Assembly (NCBI GenBank): GCA_030035585.1
Contig: CM057469.1
Coordinates: 113,562,650 to 113,626,649 of the forward strand
Length of the DNA stretch: 64,000 nucleotides
Direction of reading: 5' to 3'
Origin: Dugong dugon
Lineage: Eukaryota; Chordata; Mammalia; Sirenia; Dugongidae
The translations under genes were made by a program, and so were the position numbers. Shown here one piece after another: positions 12,008 through 23,424 of the stretch; positions within the stretch are counted from its first letter, which is position 1, and each line of letters starts with the position of its first letter. Below the pieces are notes generated by a model that worked only from the letters and a program-made list of their open reading frames with translations, searched no databases and was not told the DNA's origin.

Positions 12008-12402
12008 GAGATACAGTCTGTACAATCTTTTTTTTTTTAAATTTTATGGTTGTACTTTAAAAGTTTACAATTCAAGTTAGTCTCTCATACAAAAATTTAT
12101 ACATACATTGTTAATGTAACCCTAATTGCTGTCCCTATACTGTGACAGCACACTCCACCTTTCTACCCCTGATTTTCCATGTCCATTCAACCAGCTCCTG
12201 ACCCTCCCTGCCTTCTCATCTCACCTCCAGACATGAGCTGCCAATTTTGTCTCATGTATCTACTTGAGCTAAGAAGCACAGTCTTCACAAGTATCATTTT
12301 ATGTCCCATAGTCCAGTCTAATCTTTGTCTGAAGAGTGGGTCTCGGGAATGGTTTTAGTTCTGGGTTGACAGAGAGTCCAGGGACCATGCTTTCTGGGGT
12401 TC
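12008..12402 (-). mobile_element. 5'-truncated L1 3' UTR fragment
   Basis: Closely matches the 3' UTR of L1 copy A, without the LTR. Shared landmarks are CATACAAAAATTTATACATAC, ACTGTGACAGCACAC and TCTACTTGAGCTAAGAAGCAC. A T-run at 12008-12018 is the antisense poly(A) tail. It ends abruptly at CTTTCTGGGGTT, so the insertion kept only about 0.4 kb of 3' end. It shows what the L1 3' UTR looks like where copy A was split by the LTR. Confidence 0.88.
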
Positions 12403-13045
12403 TACTCAAAAGATGTGCATATATGTGAGAGATCCATGGCGAATTGTCTGCTGAAAGGAGCAGATCCCCAGCAGAGCTGCACTGAACCTATAGCAGAAAA
12501 TAGAAATAAGTGATTTGGATGTTTATTATTGCCACATAATTTAGCCTGTTCTGATTCATCAACCCCCTTCTTGCTTGGTTCAACCATTTTTGATTAAATA
12601 AAATGAAAGTAACTGCGATCTCCTCAATGTCTGATTGTCACACCTGGTGAGCTTTTTGGAGGACTTCCAAGGATTGAAGATTTACTGACTACCTTATAGG
12701 ACTCTTGGCTTCCACCCTCAGTGAAACTCTGCTGGACTCCATTCCCTGGGCTTCATTATTCTTTTGTGGGAGGTTCCATGTGTGTCGATCTGTTCTTCTG
12801 CCATTGTGATTCTGTTTTCAGTATAAATAATTGAAACACAGCTGTTTATATTTCCAAAATGTAAATAGTAACCTTTCTTAAATCATAAAGGAACTTGGAA
12901 ATTCTATTTCTACGTTCTTTTGGCCATTTCAGTTGTAAGCTAGAAGGAGATTATCATTAAATCTGCGTGCATGGGTTACTCACTACCTTTACTAGAAATT
13001 TTTTGACTTCTTAATCTTGATCAATTTACCAAAACTATCACCAGC
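12403..13045. other. No gene or repeat identified
   Basis: No recognisable coding or repeat structure. Short frames only. Confidence 0.5.
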
Positions 13046-13058
13046 TAACTAATTCCCA

Positions 13059-13262
13059 GGAGCCCCGGTGGCATGGTGGTTAAAGGGTTCGGCTGCTAAC
13101 TAAAAGGTTGGCAGTTCAAACTCACCAGCTTCTCCACAAGAGAAAGAGGCAGTCTGCTTCTGTAAAGATTTACAGCCTTGGAAATGGGGCAGTTCTACTC
13201 TGTCCTATAGCGTTGCTATGAGTTGAAATGGACTTGACCGCAATAACTTTGGTTTATTTTAG
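13059..13262 (+). repeat. AfroSINE with perfect 13-bp target duplication
   Basis: Full sense copy: head GGAGCCCCGGTGGCATGGTGG, A-box/B-box region CTAACTAAAAGGTTGGCAGTTC, the long-subtype interior (GCAGTCTGCTTCTGTAAAG), and tail CTATGAGTTGAAATGGAC. It is bracketed by TAACTAATTCCCA at 13046-13058 and 13263-13275, a perfect match. Exact boundaries are therefore known. Confidence 0.96.
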
Positions 13263-13275
13263 TAACTAATTCCCA

Positions 13276-14052
13276 CAAATTCATGATCCTTCTACTACTC
13301 AAATTTGTAATAGTAGCATTCAATCTTTAACAGGAAAACTAAGGAAGGAACTCTACAAAGTGGATCCCCTAACACTCTTTTAGGATACATTTGAATCAAG
13401 CCACAAAGTCTCATCTGCCTGAATGACAACTAACTGGTAAGTCTCTCCCCAGTTACTTGAAGTAATGAGTAGACTAATTAGTATTAGTGCAACTAATACA
13501 TTGTAAATATTTTACAAGGGATTTATTTGTTACCCTGTCATAATTTTATGTATTCTGTTACATGATAAATCATTTCAAATGGTTAGTTTGCTTTGTGAAT
13601 AGCTTGTTAATATTTGCAAACGATTCATCTCATATAATGGTCCGCAAATAGTTTGTGGTTTATACATTACCACGTTTATGATCTGCTGTTTACCATAAAT
13701 ATTTGAATTCTTGGAAATTCATTTTAAGCTACTGAGCTTCAAAATGATCTGTTATAGTTTGTTGTGACCAGAGAGAATAGCAATAAGACTTTGTGGTGTT
13801 CGTTATTGTTATTTGTTTTTGCTTGTTTTCATTTTAGCAATTCCATATATATTTATGCTTTTAGGTAGTTAGATGATGTGATTATTAATGGTGAGATTGC
13901 TAATTTTAAATAATAATAATTTACATCATTAAATAAACATCAATTTTCAAAATACTGTTTTTGGAGATCTATATACTTTACTAAGAAATCTTCCTGTTTC
14001 AAAAATCACTTCGGAAACCCTCTTTTTGAGCTGTAGTCTCTGTCTTGGTCAT
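13276..14052. other. No gene or repeat identified
   Basis: AT-rich unique-looking DNA between a SINE and an LTR. No coding frame of note. Confidence 0.5.
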
Positions 14053-14531
14053 TGTCTTAGTCATCTAGTGCCGCCGTAACAGAAATACCACAAGTGGATG
14101 GTTTTAACGAAGAGAAGTTTATTTCCTTACAGTAAAGTAGCCTAAAAGTCCAAATTCAGTGTGTCACCTCCAGGAGAAGGCTTTCTCTCTCTCAGCCTTC
14201 TCATCAGTGTTCCCCCAGACTAGGAGCTTCTCGGCGTGGGGACCCCAATCCAAAGGATGCGCTCTGCTCCCAGCACTGCTTTCTTGATGGTATGAGGTCC
14301 CCCTGTCTCACTGCTCACTTCTGTCTTTTATATCTCAAGAGATTGCCTCAGGACACAATCCAGTCTTGTAGATCCAGTCTTGCCTTACTAACGCAACTGC
14401 CACCCATCCTCCCTCATTGACATCATAGAGGCAGGATTTACAACATATAGGAAGATCACGCAGTACCAGGAATCATGGCCCAGCCAAACTGATATACATA
14501 TTTTTGGGGGAACATAATTCAAACCATGACA
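14053..14531 (-). mobile_element. Solo LTR, same MaLR-like family as 2475-2936
   Basis: Read on the minus strand it begins TGTCATGGTTTGAATTATG and ends GCGGCACTAGATGACTAAG ACA, and it follows the 2475-2936 copy base for base along nearly its whole length. It contains TATAAAAGA (minus strand, near 14330), which the other copy lacks through substitutions, and AATAAA near the 3' end. Flanks GTCAT and GTCTC are at best a decayed 5-base duplication. No internal viral sequence adjoins it, so it is a solo LTR. Confidence 0.9.
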
Positions 14532-15525
14532 GTCTCTATAAACTCGAACTTTATATGGCTTTAGTTCATAAACCTACAGAGTTTGCATCAAAACAAAAAC
14601 AAAAATCTCGTTTCTCCTCCATGTGTTATTTCTTTCACTTTCACACAACACACTTCCTTATTATTTCATTTACTTTCAATCCCACTTTATCGAAGGAGGG
14701 AAAGATTTCTTGTTTGTGTGTGTGTGTGTGTGTGTTCATTGCATGTGTTTTAGAACAGTAGTATAAATTCACTAAAGAACTTTTGAACAATGAACACACA
14801 CAAGCAAATGGAAATGTCCTCTAATGTTACCATCAAAAATATGTACCATTATCACTTGGGTAGGTATCCTCCATTCTTGTGGTCTTTTTGGTTTTTCTAA
14901 GAATATATTCTCAATAAATTTTCAGAAGGCACCAAATTTCAATTTTACTTATAGGGTATGAAGGACAAATGTTGATTCAGAAACAAAACGTTTCTGAGGT
15001 AACTAGTAAATCATGAGCAGTGCTTTCTGAGCATTTTTAGCTGTGATCTGTATTGAGAAATCTTTTTTTTTTTAACTGTGAGCAACCATACATTCATATA
15101 TTTCTGAAAAGTTTCATAAAATAATTCCCATAATAATTACATACCTTTTAATATTTTCTGTTCTCTCTCTCTTTTTTTTTTTTTGTTCTTCTATTTTATT
15201 TTTTAAAGTGACGCTTTCATTAGTGTGCCATAAGCAATGGGTCCTGATTTGCTGTTTGAAAAACACTGATCTAAGGTGCATCTTTATTTCAGGATCTGAT
15301 AACAGATCCTTAAGAACTAATTCAGTTGTCTCTGGGAGCTCATCACTTCCTTCAGTTCATTTGCTATAGAAGTCTCCAGATCACTGTATAACGACCCTGG
15401 GGTGAACTGCCACTGATTCAATCTCTGTCCAAGAGTAGAGCTTCCCAGCATTTGTTTCAATTTTAATTAGTTTGTGTACAAAGCTTATTAATTCATAGGT
15501 GTTGGATCAATTCAAAACACTCTAC
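14532..15525. other. No gene seen
   Basis: Non-coding sequence with a TG dinucleotide run and several T-runs. I recognise no interspersed repeat until the MER20 end at 15526. Confidence 0.5.
14715..14734. repeat. (TG)n microsatellite
   Basis: About ten uninterrupted TG units, the most regular dinucleotide repeat in this part of the window and likely length-polymorphic. Confidence 0.9.
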
Positions 15526-15552
15526 ATCAGGTTTCTCGACAGTGGCATTATT

Positions 15553-16235
15553 TCTACTTTTATGGCTTTATAGTCAGAAAAGATGCTTTGTAATATTTCC
15601 ATGTTTTGGATTCTGTTAAGGCTTGCTTTGTGGCCTAATACGTGGTCTATTTTGGAGAATGTTCCATATGTGTTAGAAAAGAAAGTATATTTGGCTGCTC
15701 TTGGGTGGAGTGTTCTGTGTATCTCTATAAGATAAAGTTGGTTGATTGTGGCATTTAGATCTTGTGTGTCTTTATTGAGCTTCTTTCTGGATGTTCTGTC
15801 CTTCACCCAAATTGGTGTGCTAAAGTCTCCTACTACTATTGTGGAGCTATCTATTTCTCTTTTCAATGCTGTTAGAGTTTGTTTTATGTATTTTGGAGCC
15901 ATGTTGTTGGGTGCATAAATATTTATTATTGTTATGTCCTCCTGGTGTATTGATTCTTTAATTATTATATAGTATCCTTCTTTATCCTTTGTGCTTTAAA
16001 GTCTGTTTTGTCAGAGATTAATATTGCTTCTCCTGCTCTTTTTTGATTGTTGTTTGCTTGATACATTTTTTCCATCCTTTGAATTTTAGTTTGTTTTTGT
16101 CTTTGAGTCTATGTTGTGTCTCTTGTAGGCAACATATAGATGGATCATGTTTTTTTTGTCCATTCTGCCACTCTCTGTCTCTTTATTGGTGCATTTAGTA
16201 TAGGTATGAATTTAGTGCTGTCATTTTAATGTTTT
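15553..16235 (-). pseudogene. L1 ORF2 endonuclease fragment, copy B
   Basis: The N-terminal endonuclease part of ORF2, from about the first codon (near 16233) to the end of the element. The clearest frame (15902-15553) contains VVGDFSTPIWVKDRTSRKKL, the EN-domain stretch with the catalytic DF-N region altered, and continues to HILGHKASLN-like sequence. The remainder of ORF2 is absent. It is non-functional. Confidence 0.85.
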
Positions 16236-16639
16236 TTTTTTGTGTGTGTGTGTGTGGTGGTGTTGACAGTTTCTTTGTTCCACTTTATTTACGGTGCTGA
16301 GTCATTTTTCTTTATGCATTTTCTTTTCACTTTTTCATTGTTGTTGATTTTGTATTTTCTCTGTTTCTTTTTTTATTTTGATGTGTAGGTTTGTTAGTTT
16401 CCTTAAAATTTAGCTTTATTTTTCTAAGTTTAAACCAATCACCTTGACTCCTCTCCATATGAAAGTTCTATGACTACACTATTTAGTCCTCTTTTTTTTA
16501 TGTTGCCATCTTTTACATATTGACCTCTCTGTTTCCCTGTTTTTAGTGTTTTAGCTTTGACTTATTTTTGTGACTTTTCTATCTGGGTTGATATCTGGTT
16601 GTTCTGTCCTGTGTTCTAGTTTTGGGTTGTTACCTGATA

Positions 16640-17568
16640 TTATTGATTCTTTAGCTGAAGGACTCCCTTTAGTATTTTTTGTAATTTTGGTTTGGTTTTT
16701 ACAACTTCCCTAAATTTCTGTTTATCTGGAAATGCCCTAATTTTGCCTTCATATTTGAGAGATAATTTTGCTGGATATATAATTCTTGGCTGGCAATTTT
16801 TTTCCTTCAAGGCTTTATATATGTCATCCCATTGCCTTCTTGCCTACGTGGTTTCTGTTGAGAAGTCATAACTTAGTCTTATTGACTTTCCTTTGTAGGT
16901 GACTTATCGTTTATCCCTAGCCATTCTGAAAATTCTCTCTTTATCTTTGGTTTTAGCAAGTTTGACTATAATATGTCTTGATGTCTTTCTTTTGGGGTCT
17001 ACCATGTGTGGGATTTGATGAGCTTCTTGGATAGATATCCTCTCGTCTTTCACTGTATCAGGGACGTTTTCTGCCAGCAAATCTTCAACAATTCTCTCTG
17101 TATATTCTGTTATCCCTGTTCTGGTATTCCAGTAACTGTAGGTTATTCCTCTTGATAGAGTCCCATATAATTCTTAGGGTTTCTTCATTTTTTTAAATTT
17201 TTTTACCTGGTTTTTTCCTCTAATTCTGATTTCTATTGCCTCAGTTCTGCTTCTGTGACTTTCTACTGAATTATCTAGTTCTGAAATTGTATTGTTAATC
17301 TTTTGGATTTCTATTTCCTGTCTCTCTATGGATTCTAGCAGCTTGAAACATTTGTCATTTTGCTTTTGTATAGCTCTCCTACATTCCTCTATTGCTTTGT
17401 CTGTATGATCCTTGGCTTGGCATGAGTTTTGCATGATCTCCTTCCTGATCTCTTGAAGAGCTCTGTATCTTAATCTTTTGAATTCTACCTCTGGTAATTT
17501 CAAGACCTACTCTTCCTCCGGGAGATTTCCTTGTTGTTTGTTTTGGTCACTTGCTGAAACCATCATGG
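16640..17568 (-). pseudogene. L1 ORF1 remnant, copy B
   Basis: ORF1 of L1 encodes a trimeric RNA-binding chaperone. The N-terminal coiled coil is intact in one frame (17503-17174, about 109 residues), rich in E, K, R and Q heptads such as KINNTISELDNSVESH. The RNA-binding and C-terminal parts continue in other frames to a TAA at plus 16640-16642. The likely start is an ATG near 17568. Frameshifts after the coiled coil inactivate it. Copy A lacks this coiled-coil region, so copies B and C are the better guides to the family's ORF1. Confidence 0.85.
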
Positions 17569-18986
17569 TCTGACTCTTTATGTGATTTGCTATTGGCTGT
17601 TGTCTCTAAGCCATCAATAAGTTATTATATTTATTTACTGTATGTTTGCTTACTGTGTCCTAACTTCTTGTTTTGTTTTCTTTTGCTATGCTCAAATAGG
17701 CTGGGCATGTGTGCTACTTTGATTGTTGGGATCTTTGAAGCTCTCATATCCTGTCACCAGGTGGTTAGAGCTGCTACTAGGTATGTGAGCCCAGGAGTAC
17801 ATTTACTTTTCTTATGTGGCTTCAGCTCAGGTGTCCAGGTTGTTGGTCACCAAGTGTGTGGTGCAGGCTCTCTCTTATAGTCCTAGATGGGTAGGGCTAA
17901 GTAGGGGTGATTGGAGCAGGCACAGGTATCTTGCTGAGCAAGGTAGGGGGCTGATGGCTGCCCCTGAGTGCCTAGGTGGAAGGTGTCTCCCTGTCCCCTA
18001 GAGAACGTAGATGGGTGGGTTTTGCAACCAGACTTTGGGCACCCAATACTGTTGGCTGTAAGGACTGGGAGGCACCACTTATTCTCAGACCCCTGTCGTG
18101 GGTGGCTAGGTGGAGTGGGTGGAGCCACCAGTCTTCATGCCCCTGATGGGGGTAGGTGGTGACCTTGCTTAATGGGCAGGGTGGTGTCAAATGTCCTGAA
18201 TCTACCACTCCCCCTTAGCTGTTGCAGTTGAAAATGGAATTCAGGTATATACCCTGTTGTACTATGCTAAAGATGGCCTATGCTGTTGAATGAGCCCACA
18301 TAGGTCTAGGCAGGGGTGAAAGGCATTCGAAGTCCATGGACCTCTCATGCCTATTCCTAGGCAAAGGGCAGTGCCTGCCCTGAGTTCCCAGCTTAGGGGA
18401 GCTGGCAGTTTCTTTTTTCCTGTTAGTTCATTTGTTTATTTGTTCTCTCCCAGAAGCCAGAAGATTAGCTTGGGTGGGATGGGTCCCACTTCCAGCCTAG
18501 GAGGAAATTCCAGCACCAGAGCAGAGTAGGGAGGGGGCAGGTGAGGGGAAAAAAGGCACTTCCCAGAGGAGGAAGGGTTATTTTGATCCTGTGCCATAGG
18601 TTAGATGCTTGCACTTAACATTCACAGATCTAGCACAACTTCCCCCTGGCCCTGGAAGCTTGTGCAGACTCTATGCCGCTCAGTTTCTCTCATTATGGTA
18701 AAACACAGCCCAAGTGCTACTGCTTGCCTCAGCCCAGGTGCACCAGTTGAGCCAGCCTGCAGGGTGCCGGCCAGGTTAGGTCTGGCACTTCCTCGCTGCT
18801 TCTGAACTGTCTGTCCCTCCCCTACCACTTAGTGTGACTCTTCAACTTTGTCGTTGTTGTTCAGGGCTCTTAGATTGTCATATATAATCAATTCACTTGT
18901 TTTTTCAGGTCTTTGTTGTAAGAGGGACCACAGAAGTGTCTGACTATTCCACCGTCTTGGCCCCACCTCTCAACAGTGGCATTATT

Positions 18987-19110
18987 GATATTTGAAGCTG
19001 GATACTTCTTTGTTGTGGAAGGATGTCCTGTACTTTGTGGTGTATTTCACAGCATCCCTGACCTCTACCCACTAGATGCCAGTAATAACCTTGACAGTAA
19101 CAGGCATTGG
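18987..19110 (-). repeat. MER20 DNA transposon, split by L1 copy B
   Basis: The left end (CAGGTTTCTCGACAGTGGC, 15528-15546) and the continuation here (GATATTTGAAGCTGGATACTT, then CATCCCTGACCTCTACCCAC and TAGATGCCAGTA) form a continuous MER20-like hAT element once L1 copy B and one duplication are removed. MER20 predates the mammalian orders, so the L1 came later. Confidence 0.85.
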
Positions 19111-19414
19111 GAGGGCAGAAGCACTATTTTGTTTCTTAGTCATCTCTGCATAGTGCCACTTAGCTTATGCTGCAGTACCACCACAGTCCTATGGACTGTA
19201 TCACAGTATAACGGATCAGATAGATCATCACTTTGCCCAGCAAGGGGGCAGAAAGATCCAAATGGAAAGTGCTTGTAGAGTCTCCGAATGTCGGTATTCT
19301 TCAATTCTCACTGCTCTTTCAAAAAAAAACCCATTCTGATTGTCAGGATTCCAGAGGTATCCAATTAGACCATCAGCATTGACCCTGTAATCCTGTTACG
19401 AAAATGAATAGCAA

Positions 19415-19600
19415 TATTATTAATAATATGCAGTTATTGTGTACACTGATCTAAGTGCTTTACCTAACAACCCATGGTTTAAAAAGACCAGCATTTAAAT
19501 GCCTTGTTAAGATGGTACAGATCTATGAAAGTGCAGAGTCAAGATTTGAATCCAGGCAGTGTGAAGGCAGAGTTCACACATTTACTCACCTTGCTGTAGT
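19415..19600 (-). repeat. MIR SINE remnant
   Basis: Matches the MIR core in antisense: GATCTAAGTGCTTTACCTAACAA, then AGTCAAGATTTGAATCCAGGC. Divergence is typical for MIR, with no duplications expected at this age. Confidence 0.75.
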
Positions 19601-19689
19601 TCTTCTAAGGAAGGTAGCACCTATTAAGACACAACTGTTGGTCTCTATTTATCTGGAGCGAAAGAGAAAGAAGGAAACCCAAGAGTAAG

Positions 19690-20272
19690 AGAAAGAATTG
19701 GACTACAGGACTGATTGTCTCCATGAACCACTGCTTCCTCTACTGTGAGACCAGAAGAACTAGATGGTGCCTGGCTACCACTACCGAATGTTCTGATCCG
19801 GAGCACAGTAGATGGATCCTGATTGAAAGGGAGAAAATGTGAAGCAGAATTTCAAATTCTTAAAGAATCCAGACTTACTGGACCCATCAAAACTGGAGGA
19901 ATCCCCAAGACTATTGCTCTAAGGTACTCTTTAAACCTTGAAGCAAAACTATCCCCTAAGTCACCTTTAAACTAAATAGCAGTTTAGCCCAAAAAGTAAA
20001 GAGTGTCACTCTTGAGTATTGTGCTCTTTTAAAAAATTATCTGTGTGAGACCAAATGGACAACAGTTACTCTATAGTATAGATTAGAAGTTTGGGGAGAC
20101 TATATTAATTGGAGTGAAACAACCAGAACAGAAACAATGAGAATGTCAGCACTATGTGAAGAATGTATCCAATGTCACTGAATATTATGGGTAGAAATTG
20201 TACAGTGGGAGTATGTTTTGCTGTGTATATTTTCACTAAAAATACAATAAAATATTTTTTTATGAAAGAAGA
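19690..20272 (+). mobile_element. Old L1 3' UTR fragment
   Basis: GAGACCAGAAGAACTAGATG and the following CCTGGCTACCACTACCG track the 3' UTR of L1 copy A, but with more divergence. The end is AATAAAATATTTTTTT near 20246-20262. The terminal TCAATGTCACTGAA...GTATATTTTCAC stretch recurs at 54.83-54.89 kb. It looks like an older, 5'-truncated relative of the three large L1 copies. Confidence 0.75.
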
Positions 20273-20883
20273 ATGTAGCACCTAAAATTTAATTTTTATC
20301 AGATTGGTATCCAGATATTTGTTCTCTGAAAGCATCCATCTCTGCAGAGGCGGGTTACTGCAAAAGGGAAACACAATTTGTGCACTCTTCCATTCCTACT
20401 GTCATCTGGCTGTACCTGAACTGTCCCTTTTGTGCAATTGTTAACTAAGGCTTTAGGGAGTAATCGACTCAGTGCACTCTCTCCTCATTTTACTTAAAAT
20501 TTCACCCTCAGTGGGTCTGGTTCTCTAAATAATGTAGATACTATTAACTTAGCTCTTGAGATGATGGCATCACTTGGTTAGCTTCATCCACCCCACCCCT
20601 CATTCCAGTATGTATAATCTTAGAGCTCACATACAAACTACTCACTGGTTGTGATCTTAAGAGAAGTATCTGATGGGTTCTTGGCAAAACAATGAATTGG
20701 CTGATCTTGGGTGATGTTATCACCTCTTTATTAAATAGACCTGAGGTGAAGGATGGGTTAGTGTAAGAGGGTTTAAATGAACTGTGACACATTCTCTCCA
20801 GTGTTTATGAGCATGGCAGCTATATAGAAGGAGTTGCTTGGCAGTTTAATTGTAATATGTAGTTCAGACCTCCATCTCATTAT
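20273..20883. other. No gene or repeat identified
   Basis: Short spurious frames only; nothing recognisable. Confidence 0.5.
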
Positions 20884-21390
20884 TTGTTGTTCTTGTTATG
20901 TGCCGTCCAGTCTATTCCAACTCATAGTAACCCTATGTACAACAGAATGAAATGCTGCTTGGCCCTGCACCATCCTCATAATTCTGGTCATGTTTGAGCC
21001 CGTTATTGCAGCCACTATGTCAGTCCATCTCGTTGAGGGTCTTCCTCTTTTTCTCTGACACTTTACTTACCAAGCATGATGTCCTTCACCAGGGACTGGT
21101 CCCTCCTGGTAACATGTCCCAAGTACATAAGATGAAGTCTTGCCATCCTCACTTATAAGGAGTATTCTGGCTATACAGTACTTCTTTCAATAAGATTTGT
21201 TCATTCTTCTGGCAGGCCATCATATATTTGATATTTGTCGCCAACACCATAATTTAAATGCATCAACTCTTCTTCAGTCTTCCTTATTTATTACCCAGCT
21301 TTTGTATGCATATGAGGTGATTGAAAATATCATGGTTTGTGTCAGGTGCACCTTAGTCCTCAAGGTTTCATATTTGCTTTTTAACACTTT
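20884..21390 (-). mobile_element. RTE (BovB-like) LINE 3' end
   Basis: Antisense copy of the RTE 3' region. It starts with the shared RTE/AfroSINE tail (TATTCCAACTCATAGTAACC) and runs through GGTCTTCCTCTTTTTCTCTG, CATGATGTCCTTCACCAGGG and AACATGTCCCAAGTAC. It ends in the reverse-transcriptase C-terminal coding part, where minus-strand frames read broken pieces of the RTE C-terminus. It aligns with the plus-strand copies at 25.1, 40.3 and 58.9 kb. It is 5'-truncated. Confidence 0.88.
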
Positions 21391-22470
21391 GTATTTTCTT
21401 TGCTTCCTTCTGAATTAAGTTTAGTTCCAATCTCTTGTATCTAAGTTAATTTTTGTAGCCTCAGCAAAAAATATAGTCATTGTTTGGTTAGAAGACAAGA
21501 AACATGTTTCAGCCTCTATCCCTCAACCCGTTCCTTACCCTAGGCCAGGCTCAAACTGCCTCTACCCCACTGGCACATCTTTTGCCTACTAGACTAAACT
21601 TTTTTTTCCCCCCTTCCGATTTGAGGAACATACAGTTCTACTTTAGAGTTTCTGTTTTATGAGCCTCCCAAACAATAAGATCACTCTAAAGTATTGAGAA
21701 CTTCATTAGTGTTAGATTCAAACACGTAACAATACAATTTTCAAAAAGGTAAATAATCACTGTAAGAGAAATACCAAATGAATATGTGAAAAGATTTCAC
21801 CTAACTCATTAATTAGCGAGGGACTCACTGATCTGTCCAACAGCATTATCTGGGTTCAAACAGTATTTAAGGAGCTAGGTTATTTATAGTCAATTTGACA
21901 AAACAGTTAGTGCCCAACATGCCATAAATTGTTGGGTTACCTGTTCTACTTGATAGAAATTGCTTGCATCTCTACCAGACAAAACGTACATATTAATTGG
22001 TAACTTCAGTAAGAGTTAAATAATTAGATGAACTAAGTACATTCTCCTACTCAATTACTGGCTGTTCTTTTCCCCCATATACTATTGAAAGAATATGCCA
22101 CCCATTTTTCTGCCTAATTTTCATTTTTTGGATACTTTTGGTGCAATATTGAAGTCATTTTTATTTACCATGAAATTTCCTATTGAATTAAAAAGTTGGG
22201 AAAGAAAGTGAAAATGATTCAAGATTCAGGCTTAAGACACAGAATCAGAGAGTTAATTAAAATTTCTTCCACTCTGTCACTGTAATTTTCTCTTTACAGT
22301 ACTTACAGGTACACTTCTTTCATGTGTGTACTTTCCCTTTAAGCAACGCCTTACCTTCAATTAGTTACCTGTCTCATCTGTGTTTCCACATTTCAACCCA
22401 TTTTCATTTAGTGTTTCGTACAGACACAGTATACAGAAGGTGACAGTGGAACTGTGCATGACATTTGATG
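21391..22470. other. No gene or repeat identified
   Basis: AT-rich unique-looking DNA. No frame longer than chance. Confidence 0.5.
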
Positions 22471-22484
22471 AACTTATACCAGAT

Positions 22485-22653
22485 TAAAAAAAAAAAAAGA
22501 ACAAACCCATTGCAGTCTAGTCAATTCCAACTCATAGTGACCCTATAGGATAGAGTAGAACTGCGCTATGGGGTTTTGAAGGAGTGGCTGATGGATTTGA
22601 ACTGCCAATCTTTTGGTTAGCAGCCGAGCTCTTAACCACTGAGCCACCAGTGC
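22485..22653 (-). repeat. AfroSINE (short subtype), antisense
   Basis: A T-tail complement (A-run at 22485-22498), then CCAACTCATAGTGACCCTAT, AGTAGAACTGCGCTATGGGG and TTTTGGTTAGCAGCCGAGC. Imperfect flanking duplication AACTTATACCAGAT (22471-22484) versus AACTATAGCAGAT (22654-22666). Confidence 0.92.
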
Positions 22654-22666
22654 AACTATAGCAGAT

Positions 22667-23255
22667 ACTACACTAAAATCTTTGGAGTATATATAAGTGT
22701 GTGTATGTGTTTATTTCATTACTGAAAGGAATTAGCAGATAAGATTCAAAATATCATATATAATTCTTACCACATCCTTTTTTCTTGGGCTGCAGAGTTT
22801 TAGGTCGTATTAGAAACTGATGCTAAAGGGATCTGCCACTGCTCAAGATGCAATGGATGGCCAGTTCTTGGCCATTTTATTTGTACTGACAGGGATGATA
22901 TAAAGCTCACTAGTAACTAATTCTTGTGTAGTAACATGTCTATAAATGTGCATGTTGAAAAGTGGGAAATATGGTTAAATGTGATTTTTCAGGGCCAAAA
23001 GCAGTAAATCTGCTATAACACTTCTTATTGAGAGTCACGATGCTACACTGATGAATCTGTGATAAACAAAACTTGGAAGCATAGTACTATATTGGGTTTC
23101 TGTAGACACTCATACGGTTGAACAGAAGGTAGCTGTGAGTTGTACTCCAAGTAGAAGCACATTATTTTCTCTGAGAGCGCTATCCATACATTATTATTCT
23201 GCTGTTTTATATTTATGACTCTTTTTCTCCATCTTCTTTTATTCTAGGGAGTTAA
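22667..23255. other. No gene or repeat identified
   Basis: Unique-looking non-coding sequence. Confidence 0.45.
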
Positions 23256-23414
23256 AAAAAAAACATTGTGTCAAGTCAATTCTGACTCATAGGGACCCTA
23301 TAGGACAGAGTAGAACTGCCCCATAGTGTTTCCAAGGAGCTGCTGGTGGATTCCAACTGCCAGCTTTTTGGTTGGCAGCTGTAGCTCTTAACCACTATGC
23401 CACCAGGGTTTCCA
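23256..23414 (-). repeat. AfroSINE (short subtype), antisense
   Basis: A-run, then CTGACTCATAGGGACCCTAT, GACAGAGTAGAACTGCCCC and CTCTTAACCACTATGCCACC. It lies directly against a MER5-like remnant. Confidence 0.92.
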
Positions 23415-23424
23415 GGCTCTACCC

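Larger units (their letters stand above)
15553..18969 (-). mobile_element. L1 LINE lacking its 3' half but with target duplications (copy B)
   Basis: On the minus strand the element starts with the L1 5' end (GAGGTGGGGCCAAGAC, at 18969). It continues through 5' UTR and ORF1 and stops inside the ORF2 endonuclease domain at 15553. There is no reverse transcriptase, 3' UTR or poly(A). Yet it is flanked by 17-base duplications, TCGACAGTGGCATTATT at 15536-15552 and TCAACAGTGGCATTATT at 18970-18986, one mismatch, and the flanks are two halves of one MER20. The 3' limit is therefore a feature of the insertion itself, not a later deletion across the boundary. Confidence 0.93.

Noticed and set aside
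13070-13140. tRNA-like A-box and B-box sequences
   Set aside because: They belong to AfroSINE heads (repeated at many sites with SINE tails), not to functional tRNA genes; the cloverleaf is not maintained.
17816-18828. Cluster of GC-rich overlapping frames resembling a CpG island with genes
   Set aside because: This is the antisense 5' UTR of L1 copy B, alignable to 49.1-50.4 kb.
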